Assembly: GCF_041912895.1 (NCBI RefSeq) | Contig: NZ_JAYSGI010000004.1 | Coordinates: 1 to 64,000, forward strand | Direction of reading: 5' to 3' | Length of the DNA stretch: 64,000 nt | DNA from: Pelagerythrobacter sp041912895 | Lineage (GTDB): Bacteria; Pseudomonadota; Alphaproteobacteria; Sphingomonadales; Sphingomonadaceae | Part shown: in pieces, positions 1 through 7,303 of the stretch | Layout of the letters: the number at the start of each line of letters is the position of its first letter | Numbering within the stretch: the stretch's first letter is position 1 | Notes under the pieces: generated by a model | What the model was told of the DNA's origin: nothing | The model's database searches: none | The model's input: the letters and a program-made list of their open reading frames with translations, nothing else | Position numbers and translations under genes: made by a program

Positions 1-939
1 TGATCTGTGGCAATTGAGTAACACCTCAAAGCCAGTGCTGGCACATGGGGCCTGCGTCCTTCCCGGTCGAGGCGAAAACAAATTGCCCAGTTCTGCTTAA
101 TTTTGTTTTTTTTGTGACGACTATCATAGAATAGTGATAAATATCTTAAATACTTGCTGCATTTTTACAAAACGCACTTACGGCGCGAAAACTACAAGTC
201 GTGATCGACGGTTTCGGGAGTTCTTTACGAGCCCTCCCTTCTTCCTTTTCCGCATCCTAGCCAGCGCTCAAGCGATCACTGGCGAATGCCCGCGCGAAAT
301 GCAGGAGATTGAGCATGACGCTGGAGCAACTGCTCGACAATCACCGTCGGGCTCAGGCCAACACCGCGTAGTGGATGGATTGGGCGGGCGCGAAACCTAT
401 TACAATCTGGTAGCCTATCACGCGAAACGCATCAGGGCTACGCGTCTCGATTCGAAGACGTAACTACTCGGACGGTAAATGTCGCACGGTGTAAGTCATC
501 CCTGATTGGCAAGTGGCTCAGCTTCTTGCTGAAGCAAGTCAAGACACCGGCGTAGCTGCGGTTCAATGCGCATGTGGCTCACCAATTTTTCGATGGGACC
601 GCAACGCGAGGTATACGCGTTACATCACCAAACCTTCGGTCGGACCGTATTCGACCAGCGCTCTTGAGCGCTCTTTTCACAATAGACGTTACAGAAGGGC
701 GGTAGATGCTTCTGCCGCGAACAACACATGCATCGACAAGATCAGCGGCATAGGTGCTGCTCCACACACTCTCTTCGTTTCGGCAGCCGCAACCCGGCTC
801 TGCCGCCAGCATGCGAAGCACCTATGCTCCCTCTGTCACGAGCGGACTTCAGACGCTTCGCCGCAGAGATGGTCGATTGAAAAACATCATCATTCCCGCG
901 GCCATGCAGCGGCATTCCCGCACCAGCAGGAGAACTCTC
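1..939. other. Decayed, AT-richer segment with no intact gene recognised
   Basis: This stretch is visibly more AT-rich than the rest of the window, especially the first 250 bases. It carries only short open frames without convincing ribosome binding sites or recognisable domains. One degraded small-protein fragment (315-463) is listed separately. Together with the broken nucleotidyltransferase and the DUF736 gene downstream, it looks like the eroded edge of an integrated plasmid or integrative element. That origin is an inference; no transposase, integrase or terminal repeat is visible. Confidence 0.45.
315..463 (+). pseudogene. Frameshifted remnant of a small accessory protein
   Basis: An ATG at 315 opens a frame reading MTLEQLLDNHRRAQANTA before a stop. 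The continuation in another frame reads YYNLVAYHAKRIRATRLD up to 463. The two halves resemble the general layout of the intact small protein at 940-1167, which has an N-terminal L-x-x-L/Y-x-x-H-x-x-A pattern. The fragment is therefore probably a frameshifted relative of that family. This rests on eye alignment of short segments, so confidence is low, and no function can be given. Confidence 0.3.
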
Positions 940-1167
940 GTGGACCTCAATCTAGAATATGCCGCTCACCAGCGTGCCATCATGGGCGCGCAATCCGCCG
1001 CCAACGACGATTTCCGTGCGGAGAAGCTCGAACAGGCGTCGCAAATTGCCGGAAGGATCAGCGTATTTCAGCAGCGCCTCGGAGTTGGAGCCGCCTGCGC
1101 ATGGAGCAAGGCGGAGTTCGCGAAGCCGATTGCGATGTCGGCCAAGATGCCGAAACCTATCCTCTAG
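940..1167 (+). CDS. Small accessory hypothetical protein, 75 aa
   Basis: A GTG start at 940 has an AGGAG ribosome binding site at 928-932. The protein begins (M)DLNLEYAAHQRAIMGAQSA and continues with a charged helix and a C-terminal stretch rich in Ala and Trp. It has no signal peptide or membrane segment. The pattern of a short N-terminal motif with a conserved His-Gln followed by a helix recalls small proteins I associate with plasmids and genomic islands of sphingomonads, but I cannot name the family or a function. The longer frame from 754 lacks a binding site and is not preferred. Its neighbours are gene remnants, which fits an accessory region. Confidence 0.5.
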   Translation: MDLNLEYAAHQRAIMGAQSAANDDFRAEKLEQASQIAGRISVFQQRLGVGAACAWSKAEFAKPIAMSAKMPKPIL

Positions 1168-1257
1168 GGGCAACCTCTGCCATATCCCGTGAGAACAACC
1201 GGCTTTTCGAGTGGCTTGTCCGCATCTAAACCGTCACTCTCACGTCGTCGTCTCAGG

Positions 1258-1545
1258 GCGCCTGTGAGCTTGAGCGCGTCGTGAAGATCCTCTTTGAGGA
1301 ATTCGCCGACGCGGCCGCGATCGCCACCTCCGCGTGGAAGAAACCGGCGCGCATTTTGAAGGCCATCATTTACGGCTCCTATACGCGCGGTTGCTGGGTC
1401 GACGAGCCGCACACCGCCAAGGGTTAACCGCCTCAACCGCGAGCTTGCGATTACGAAGACGCTTCGGACGCCGGTCAATTTCATCGTCCACACGCTGGGC
1501 GACACCGACCTGCCCGAGCCGCAGCCCAAGACTCCCGCGCACGCG
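1258..1545 (+). pseudogene. Broken MNT-type nucleotidyltransferase (HEPN/MNT-like)
   Basis: One frame, around 1281-1424, reads VVKILFEEFADA, then a stretch ending KAIIYGSYTRGCWVDEPHTAKG and a stop. The GSYTRG segment is the GSxxRG signature of minimal nucleotidyltransferases. A second frame, from about 1429, resumes with LNRELAITKTLRTPVNFIV, which is the later part of the same family. The region between them, which should carry the catalytic D-x-D pair and several dozen residues, is missing. The gene is therefore an internally deleted, frameshifted remnant. Intact relatives are nucleotidyltransferases often fused or paired with HEPN domains and behave as toxin-antitoxin-like modules. Recognition rests on motif memory, not a database search. 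Confidence 0.6.
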
Positions 1546-1623
1546 CTGGTGATGGCGCGGCCGGCCCTTTCGGACGGCGTCGACGGGAACAGGTCCCGTT
1601 CGCACCAGAAGGAGTACAATCAC

Positions 1624-1941
1624 ATGCCTGCCATCGGATATGTCGCCCGGAGCGAGAAGGGCACCTTCACGGGCCAGCTCAAGACCCTCAGCATTTGGCC
1701 CGAGATCACCCTCACCCCCAACGCCCGCAAGGCCAGCGATGTCCCGCCCGACTACCGCGTCTACTCCGGCGACATCGAGATCGATGCAGGATGGAACCGG
1801 CGGTCCGAGACCAACGAATATGTCTCGCTTAGCCTCGCCGCTCCCGAGTTCGGGCCGCGCAGGCTCTATGCGAATCTCACCCGCACCGCCGGTGACGAAC
1901 GCGACGATCGGTTCGTCATTCTCTGTAATCAGGCGGATTGA
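1624..1941 (+). CDS. DUF736 family protein
   Basis: A 105-residue protein starts at ATG 1624 with an AGGAG site about ten bases upstream. Its N-terminus (YVARSEKGTFTGQLKTLSI) and the later segments PDYRVYSG and FVILCNQAD fit DUF736, a small cytoplasmic family of unknown function that is frequent on plasmids and integrative elements of alphaproteobacteria. The in-frame upstream extension from 1549 runs back into the nucleotidyltransferase remnant and is not expected to be translated. An intact DUF736 beside decayed genes supports an old mobile-element origin for the left end of the window. No specific function can be inferred. Confidence 0.8.
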   Translation: MPAIGYVARSEKGTFTGQLKTLSIWPEITLTPNARKASDVPPDYRVYSGDIEIDAGWNRRSETNEYVSLSLAAPEFGPRRLYANLTRTAGDERDDRFVILCNQAD

Positions 1942-2069
1942 TCAAGGCGTCCCGCAGCGCTCCGGCACCGCGGGCACGGAGCCGATACGGAACAGTTAGA
2001 TAAATACGTCGAAGGCGGATCCGATCGACCGACAAGTGCTAGGCGGCCTTAGTGGGATTCAATCGGGAA

Positions 2070-3863
2070 TCAGGTTTTAGCCTCTTCGTCGCGCAACTGT
2101 TGTCGCCACATCGCCGCGTAGACCCCATCCGCATCTATCAGGTCGGCGTGCTGACCCCGCTCGGCAATCCGACCTGACGACAACACCAGGATCTCGTCGG
2201 CGTCAACTATCGTTGAGAGGCGATGCGCTACGACAAGTGTGGTGCGCGCTTCCGAAAGCCGCTCGAGACTATCTTGAATATCGCGTTCGGTTTGCGTGTC
2301 GAGGGCACTGGTGGCTTCGTCGAAGATGAGAATCGGAGGCGCCTTGGCGACGACCCGAGCAATCGCCACGCGTTGCTTTTCGCCGCCTGAAAGCTTCAGG
2401 CCGCGTTCGCCAACAATGCTGGAATACCCGTCAGGAAGCCTAATTATCGCGTCGTGAACCTGCGCGGCTCGCGCGGCCGCTTCTACGTCGGCCGGCGCGA
2501 GGTTGCCCGCTCCGTAGGTGATATTGAAGGCCGCGGTTTCGTTGAACAGAACCGTGTCCTGCGGGACCACCCCTATCGCACGGTGCAAACTTCCTTGCGA
2601 AACCTCCCGCACATCTTGGTCATCGATGAGAATCCGGCCCCGACCAACATCGTAGAAGCGGAACAGCAGCCGTGCGATCGTCGATTTTCCGCTTCCGCTC
2701 GGGCCTACGATCGCCACCCGGCGACCGGGGGGGATTTCGAACGAAACGTCATCGAGAACCGGGTGTCTCGCGTCGTATGCGAACGAGACGTTCTCAAATT
2801 TTACGCGTCCACCCACGACGCTCAGTTCCGGCGCATCGGGCGCATCGCGAATGTCGGAAGGAACCGCGAGCAGATCCAGCATCGCCTCTGCATCCGTGTA
2901 TGCTTGGCGAACGCCGCCGTAGACGTTCGCCAGGGCTTCAAGGGGCGCGTAGAGCTGCAGCAGGAACGCGTTGATCAGAACGAAATCCCCTACGCTCAGT
3001 CGACCTTCCGCCACATCGCGCGCCGCCGTGATGAGAACGAAAACCGCGCCCGCTGCGAGCACAGAGGCTTGAAGAATTCCGATCGTCACTTCGAGTATTT
3101 TGTGACGGATCGCAGATCGCTCGTACTTCCGGCGCGCCGTCTCGTAGCGATGAGCCTCGACCTCCTCAGCAGCAAAGTACTTTACCGTCTCGTAGTTGAT
3201 CAGGCTGTCCATCATCGCGATGCTCGACTTCACATCGAGCGAATTGGTCTCGCGCCGCAATCGCACTTGATGGCGCGCACCAACGACCATCAGCGCAAGA
3301 TACGAGAAGAAAGTGGCGAGCAACGCCAGTGCATAATCAACACTGTATCCGCTCGTCAGAATAACCATGACGGCGACAAGTTCGATGACGGTCGGAATTA
3401 ATGTGAACAGGACGAGCTCGGCCAGATATTCGATAGAGACAGTGCCGCGCCCCACGACTTGCGCAATTCCTCCGCTCTTGCGGTCGAGATGAAAACGCAA
3501 CGAAAGTGAATGGAGGTGACGAAAGACCTCCATCGCGGTCAGGCGGATCGCGCGTTGGGCCACACGTATAAAGGCAAGCTGCCGCAATTCGCCGACCGAT
3601 TGCGTGACCAGTCGCGCCGCACCGAACGCAATCACAAGCAAGACTGGCACCGCAACCGGAGCCGGCGCCGACAATGTGTCGACTATGCTCTTGTAAAAGA
3701 ACGGCGCGGCGAGCAGGACAACCTTTCCCGCCGCAACAAGCAGAAGCGAAGCAATGACCTGTAGGCGGATGCCGGGTGCCCCGCGCGGCCACAACATTTG
3801 GCCGTATCGTGACAGGATCTGGGGCGGGGAGGGCCGTAGAGGCGCGCGAAATTGGTCCGGCAA
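2070..3863 (-). CDS. ATM1/HMT-type ABC exporter (fused membrane and ATPase domains)
   Basis: A half-size ABC exporter of about 597 residues. The first 330 residues form a six-helix membrane domain (first helix near residues 35-60). The ATPase domain follows, with Walker A GPSGSGKST, signature LSGGEKQR, Walker B ILIFDEATSALD and a switch histidine in VVAHRLST. The closest family resemblance is to ATM1/HMT-type exporters of the inner membrane, which move glutathione- or peptide-like substrates. The start is TTG at 3863; an internal ATG near 3797 is an alternative. It is divergent from the protease gene at 3935. Given the neighbouring peptide genes, export of the matured peptide is a plausible role, but the family also transports metal-thiol conjugates. 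Confidence 0.85.
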   Translation of the reverse strand: MPDQFRAPLRPSPPQILSRYGQMLWPRGAPGIRLQVIASLLLVAAGKVVLLAAPFFYKSIVDTLSAPAPVAVPVLLVIAFGAARLVTQSVGELRQLAFIRVAQRAIRLTAMEVFRHLHSLSLRFHLDRKSGGIAQVVGRGTVSIEYLAELVLFTLIPTVIELVAVMVILTSGYSVDYALALLATFFSYLALMVVGARHQVRLRRETNSLDVKSSIAMMDSLINYETVKYFAAEEVEAHRYETARRKYERSAIRHKILEVTIGILQASVLAAGAVFVLITAARDVAEGRLSVGDFVLINAFLLQLYAPLEALANVYGGVRQAYTDAEAMLDLLAVPSDIRDAPDAPELSVVGGRVKFENVSFAYDARHPVLDDVSFEIPPGRRVAIVGPSGSGKSTIARLLFRFYDVGRGRILIDDQDVREVSQGSLHRAIGVVPQDTVLFNETAAFNITYGAGNLAPADVEAAARAAQVHDAIIRLPDGYSSIVGERGLKLSGGEKQRVAIARVVAKAPPILIFDEATSALDTQTERDIQDSLERLSEARTTLVVAHRLSTIVDADEILVLSSGRIAERGQHADLIDADGVYAAMWRQQLRDEEAKT

Positions 3864-3934
3864 GCTCAGCTACCCGTTTTTGTATGTCGACTGTCGCGCG
3901 CTATGAACCGGCCGGTCGAGACGGGAGATTTCTG

Positions 3935-4810
3935 ATGAGCCTTGTGCAAGCAATTACCGAGATCGAGGAGCACCGCAGAAGCCGGGTCGTCGTTGTCGCA
4001 GCGTCGAATCTCGATCTCGATCTGCTGCCGATGCTCTACGACGTTTTGGACGCGCGGGACGCTCGATCCCGGCTCGACATACTGCTTTACGTCAAGGGAG
4101 GGGCAGTGGATGCAGCGCGCCGGATAGGCATGCTGCTCGCAGACATGACCGAACATCTCGGCGCGATCGTACCCGATCGGTGCCAATCTTCGGGGACGAT
4201 CGTAACCTTGGCCGCCGACGAGATCGTCGCTGGCCCTTGTGCGGTGTTTTCGCCTGTCGATCCGGCGCTGCAGGGGCCGGTTGGAGAGCTGACCGATGGA
4301 CCGAGCTCGATCTCGACCGAAGATATACGGCGATTTACGGAAATGTGTCGGGAATGGTTCGGAAGGGACGACGAAAACGCTGGCGGCGACGCGATCGCGG
4401 CATTCACGAATGCGATATTTCCGCCGACCCTGACTGCTTTCTACCGAGCGGATCGTGAAGTCGAACAGATCTGCCGCGATCTCATCGGCCGACGCCGGCA
4501 ATCTCTGGAGATGGCGACCGTCGACCGCATCATCGAGCGCCTCATGCACGGCTATCAATCGCACAGCTTCCCCTTGTCCGGTGTCGATTTGGCGGAACTT
4601 GGCCTGCCTGTGCTGCGCGACCACAGCACCGAAAGCAAAGCGTGGCGAATCGCAAACATGCTGCGCAAGACGATCGGTGGCGGGTTGCGCGAGGGCGTGG
4701 AGGACGACTGGTTCGATGCCTGCATTGCTACGCGCGAAACGTGTCAATTGCGCCGGACCGGGGCGAACAGGATGATGCCGCACTGGGAAGAAGGATCTAT
4801 CGACGACTGA
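3935..4810 (+). CDS. Serine dehydrogenase proteinase-like protease (ClpP fold)
   Basis: A 291-residue soluble protein. The start at ATG 3935 has a GGGAG site seven bases upstream; the frame continues upstream but is not needed. The core LLYVKGGAVDAARRI, then QSSGTIVTLAADEIV and FSPVDPAL, matches the SDH-type serine protease family (PF01972). The Ser in SSGT is the likely nucleophile, and GGAVDAA corresponds to the glycine-rich oxyanion segment. The family belongs to the ClpP/crotonase fold. It ends six bases from the convergent thioredoxin gene and diverges from the exporter, so it sits inside the peptide locus. Cleavage of the leader peptide is an attractive inference, not shown. No membrane segment is visible. 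Confidence 0.75.
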   Translation: MSLVQAITEIEEHRRSRVVVVAASNLDLDLLPMLYDVLDARDARSRLDILLYVKGGAVDAARRIGMLLADMTEHLGAIVPDRCQSSGTIVTLAADEIVAGPCAVFSPVDPALQGPVGELTDGPSSISTEDIRRFTEMCREWFGRDDENAGGDAIAAFTNAIFPPTLTAFYRADREVEQICRDLIGRRRQSLEMATVDRIIERLMHGYQSHSFPLSGVDLAELGLPVLRDHSTESKAWRIANMLRKTIGGGLREGVEDDWFDACIATRETCQLRRTGANRMMPHWEEGSIDD

Positions 4811-4815
4811 GGCCA

Positions 4816-5343
4816 TTACAGCGGTTCACCCAGTTGAGCGACTAAGCTCCGCCAGTCTGCGTCCCCGATGAAACCGGTGGCCTGCACGATCATGTCGGCG
4901 GAGAGAAAAATATAGGCGGGTGAGGCGCGGCGGGGATTGAGCATGCCATAGGCAATGCGGTTCACATCGAGAAAATAACTTTCGAACGAAGCATCCTGAC
5001 CCAGATCGGCCGCCTTCAACTGGTCGGCAGTAACGACCCACAATCGCAGACCTCGTTCCGCCGTCCGATTGGCGGCTGACGCCGCCTCGGGGGCAGCGAT
5101 CAGACACTTGGGGCATCCCTTCGAAAGAAATATCAGCGCGAATGCGGTTGATCCCGCGTGGATGTCTATATTTGCCCCAGTTCGATCGGTCCCCGTAAAA
5201 TTCTCCATTTGCACGCCGACTGGAAACAGCAAGTCTCCCGGCGTCGTCGAGACACGAGATCGTTGCAAAAAATAGGCTAGCAGTCCCAGATTAAGCGTCG
5301 TCGCGATCGAGACAAACGCTAGAATCGCCTGTGTATCGGTCAA
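4816..5343 (-). CDS. MauD-like membrane-anchored thioredoxin
   Basis: About 175 residues. The start is taken as TTG 5343, whose bases overlap the stop of the MauE-like gene (TTGA). A single N-terminal membrane helix (residues 6-27) is followed by a thioredoxin-like domain in which FLSKGCPKC holds a C-x-x-C pair at about residues 77 and 80. This is the layout of MauD/TlpA-type periplasmic thiol-disulfide proteins. Translational coupling to the CxCFG-type membrane protein recreates the MauE-MauD pair, which in methylamine dehydrogenase maturation helps form disulfides. Here it probably acts on the two cysteines conserved in the adjacent peptide precursors; that link is inference. A longer frame from 5652 is a shadow of the upstream gene. 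Confidence 0.7.
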   Translation of the reverse strand: MTDTQAILAFVSIATTLNLGLLAYFLQRSRVSTTPGDLLFPVGVQMENFTGTDRTGANIDIHAGSTAFALIFLSKGCPKCLIAAPEAASAANRTAERGLRLWVVTADQLKAADLGQDASFESYFLDVNRIAYGMLNPRRASPAYIFLSADMIVQATGFIGDADWRSLVAQLGEPL

Positions 5344-5864
5344 TGTGGCACCGCTTCGGATTGGCGCCCGGCTATCCGCGAAATCAGCAAGTGAGCGATC
5401 AATGCATAGAACCCGGCAGCCGCACTTGCGATCCACACTGCCGGATTGTCCGGAGGAACATAGGCTGCCCAGACGACCGCGCCTGTCGCCGCGATCATAG
5501 CTGGCCCGATCAGGCTTGCGACTGTGATCGCGCCATCGTTCGCTCCGAAGCAGCGGCAGGCCACAGCGTCGCCGCGCACTAGCACCATGAAAACCACTAT
5601 CGCGAAGGTGATTGCACTGCACATCGCCAGCATCGCTCCCAGGCCGAGCCACCCGCTCGAGCCGGTGGCGAGACCCGCGCCTGTCCCAACCACAACGACC
5701 GCTTCGACACCCACGATGAACGCAGCGGTCGATCGTGCGGGCATGAACGGCGTCACTTCGGCGATCGCCGATGCAAAACCTTCAAAGTTCCGGAGTTTTG
5801 CTGCACTGGCCAAGCCGAAGCACGCTATGAGATATATGGCCGCGGCCGCCGTCAGGAAGGCCAT
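5340..5864 (-). CDS. MauE/DoxX-like redox membrane protein
   Basis: A 174-residue integral membrane protein with about four hydrophobic helices. The motif VACRCFGAND (cysteines near residues 103 and 105) is the CxCFG signature of MauE-like redox-associated membrane proteins. The start chosen is ATG 5864, which overlaps the end of the ATP-grasp gene by 13 bases; a start at 5900 would overlap further. MauE-type proteins are thought to pass oxidising or reducing equivalents across the inner membrane to a MauD-type thioredoxin, and a MauD-like gene follows immediately with overlapping stop and start. The pair probably forms one redox module in the peptide maturation pathway. Confidence 0.72.
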   Translation of the reverse strand: MAFLTAAAAIYLIACFGLASAAKLRNFEGFASAIAEVTPFMPARSTAAFIVGVEAVVVVGTGAGLATGSSGWLGLGAMLAMCSAITFAIVVFMVLVRGDAVACRCFGANDGAITVASLIGPAMIAATGAVVWAAYVPPDNPAVWIASAAAGFYALIAHLLISRIAGRQSEAVPH

Positions 5865-6859
5865 GGCTGCCTTCCCTCGATCAGAACGTTTGCCACGCAT
5901 TCGGTGATGCGCAGCGCCGGCGCGAGTTCCTCGACGAACACGAATTGTCCCACCGGATTGTTTTCGAGAAAGACATACTCTCCGTCAGGACGGGCGATAA
6001 GGTCGATCGCGCCGTAGGTGAGCCCATAACTGGTAACGAAATTCCGACAGTTGTCGGAGACCGATTTTGGCAGCTCGATCGGGTCGTAAGCTACCTCGGC
6101 GTCGAAGTGACGGAAATCGACACGAGTGCGGTCATTCGACTGCGAATCGATGCGGGCGGCGAAGACATGTCCGGCCACTACGGTTACGCGGACCTCGTAG
6201 GATTTGGGAATGTAATGCTGAAAGAGGCCCGGCAAGATCTCAATACTCTCGAGATCGAGATCGTTGGGCTCGACCATCGTGGTGTGCAGCCCGCCGGCGA
6301 CCCGATCGCCCTCGGCCACATTTTCGGCAGCAAGGGTAGGGGTCGAGAGAGTCTTGTAAATCGCTCCGGAGTTCGCGTTCGCTATGAATGTGCGGGCTGC
6401 GCCAGGCTCGTTTGCGACGATGCTCGGCGGGACGATAAAGCCCATGCGGCGCGCGCGGACAAGCTGCTCGCATTTCCACCCTGCCGCTCGCAACGCCGTG
6501 GGATGGCTCATGAAGAAGCAATCGAGACTGTTGAGCCAGCCGAGCAGTAGGTGATTGGCTTCCCCATCGGCGAACGCCTTTTCTTGCGCCGATAGTTCTG
6601 CGGCGAACGTGAACTCCGCCGGCTTGCGCATCCATACCGACCGGATTTGCTCGACATCGATTGCCGCACCGGTGCACTGACAAACAATGTGCCCGCGCCA
6701 ACCAGCTTCTCCCAGTGCCACGGCCAGGCGGTAATCGCGAGGAAACCGATCGAGGTCGATACGAAAGCAGGGTTCCTCACGCGTGGCAATCACAGCACCG
6801 ACGCGATCGGCGTGAACGTCGCTGCTGTGCGTGACGATGAGAATCGTCGGTTTATTCAA
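5852..6859 (-). CDS. ATP-grasp ligase, graspetide (MvdD-like) peptide maturase
   Basis: A 335-residue protein starting at TTG 6859. Features matching ATP-grasp enzymes that make ester or amide cross-links in microviridin-type peptides are an N-terminal segment with SVWMRKP (about 74-80), IYKTLSTPT (about 167-175), KSYEVRVTVVAGHVFAARID (about 219-238), AIDLIARPDGEYVFLENNP (about 284-302) and GQF. The acidic residues in AIDLI and FLENN are the expected Mg/ATP ligands. It lies directly after the two short peptide genes and is coupled to the MauE-like gene, so it should be the ring-forming enzyme acting on those peptides. Family-level assignment is firm. The exact linkage type (ester, amide, or another ligation) is not knowable from sequence. 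Confidence 0.8.
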   Translation of the reverse strand: MNKPTILIVTHSSDVHADRVGAVIATREEPCFRIDLDRFPRDYRLAVALGEAGWRGHIVCQCTGAAIDVEQIRSVWMRKPAEFTFAAELSAQEKAFADGEANHLLLGWLNSLDCFFMSHPTALRAAGWKCEQLVRARRMGFIVPPSIVANEPGAARTFIANANSGAIYKTLSTPTLAAENVAEGDRVAGGLHTTMVEPNDLDLESIEILPGLFQHYIPKSYEVRVTVVAGHVFAARIDSQSNDRTRVDFRHFDAEVAYDPIELPKSVSDNCRNFVTSYGLTYGAIDLIARPDGEYVFLENNPVGQFVFVEELAPALRITECVANVLIEGRQPWPS

Positions 6860-6908
6860 CTTTAGCTCGCCCGCCGATCAATAGGCACGATGATCGAAAT
6901 GACGGCAA

Positions 6909-7085
6909 TCAACAGAGAAACCCGGAGTCAGGGTCGAAAGGAGTTCCTGTGCGATAATCGCCTAGCGGCATGCCGGTGCACCCAGCCACGGCGGCTCCGT
7001 GCCGTGCATGCCAGCGATTCTCTCTGGCCGGCTGGCGTGCGGTTTCGCGCTTGGCGAGGCGAAAGGCAAAAGTGCTTGTAGTCAT
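6909..7085 (-). CDS. Putative RiPP precursor peptide 2 (58 aa)
   Basis: A short frame starts at ATG 7083-7085 with a GAGGA binding site seven bases upstream and ends at TGA 6909. The peptide opens MTTSTFAFRLAKRE and has the segment RWHARHGAAVAGC in the middle. It finishes DYRTGTPFDPDSGFLC. It aligns with precursor 1 over the leader FAFRLA-x-R, over W-x-A-R-x-G-x-A-x-A-G-C, over Y-R-x-G, and over the C-terminal D-S/T-G-x-x-C. Both conserved cysteines are kept (36 and 58). The C-terminal half is rich in Asp, Thr and Ser, which are typical acceptor and donor side chains for ATP-grasp macrocyclisation. Assignment as a precursor is inferred from homology to its twin, position and enzyme context. 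Confidence 0.78.
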   Translation of the reverse strand: MTTSTFAFRLAKRETARQPARENRWHARHGAAVAGCTGMPLGDYRTGTPFDPDSGFLC

Positions 7086-7108
7086 AGCGAAATGTCCTCA
7101 AATCGGAT

Positions 7109-7139
7109 GGGTAGCCCCGGGATCGAAATCCCGGGACCC
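7109..7139 (-). promoter_or_regulatory. Strong intercistronic hairpin between the two precursor genes
   Basis: The minus-strand transcript forms an 8-bp GC-rich stem (7116-7123 with 7128-7135) closed by a UUCG tetraloop and extended by a further 4 bp across a small bulge. It begins nine bases past the stop of precursor 1 and ends 24 bases before the start of precursor 2. No U-tract follows, so it is more likely an mRNA-stabilising or attenuating hairpin that raises precursor 1 over downstream genes than a full terminator. Confidence 0.7.
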
Positions 7140-7147
7140 TAAGAACG

Positions 7148-7303
7148 TCAGCAATAAATGCCGGTATCGCCTTCGCGATAGTTCATGCGAATAACTTCGC
7201 TGCAACCGGCAATGGCTGGACCCTTGCGGGCCGCCCACTTGGTGTCGTCTGTCTTGCTGCGATCGGCCAGCCGAAAGGCGAAGGTTGTTTTCTCGCTCTT
7301 CAT
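7148..7303 (-). CDS. Putative RiPP precursor peptide 1 (51 aa)
   Basis: A short frame starts at ATG 7301-7303, preceded by GGAGAAG, and stops at 7148. It reads MKSEKTTFAFRLADRSK at the N-terminus and KWAARKGPAIAGCSEVIRMN in the middle, and ends YREGDTGIYC. It shares with precursor 2 the FAFRLA-x-R leader, the W-x-A-R-x-G block leading into A-G-C, the Y-R-x-G, and a C-terminal D-T/S-G-x-x-C. The cysteines are residues 34 and 51. Candidate cross-link residues after the first Cys are Ser35, Glu36, Glu44, Asp46 and Thr47. It is the first gene of the operon that continues into precursor 2, the ATP-grasp enzyme and the redox pair. A 113-residue frame overlapping on the same strand lacks any homology and is rejected. 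Confidence 0.8.
   Translation of the reverse strand: MKSEKTTFAFRLADRSKTDDTKWAARKGPAIAGCSEVIRMNYREGDTGIYC

Noticed and set aside
7109..7139. Rho-independent terminator ending the first peptide transcript
   Set aside because: The stem is strong but has no U-tract, and the second peptide gene with its own binding site follows within 24 bases.
2070..7303. Lasso-peptide gene cluster
   Set aside because: No asparagine-synthetase-like cyclase or transglutaminase-type leader protease is present; the ligase is an ATP-grasp enzyme.
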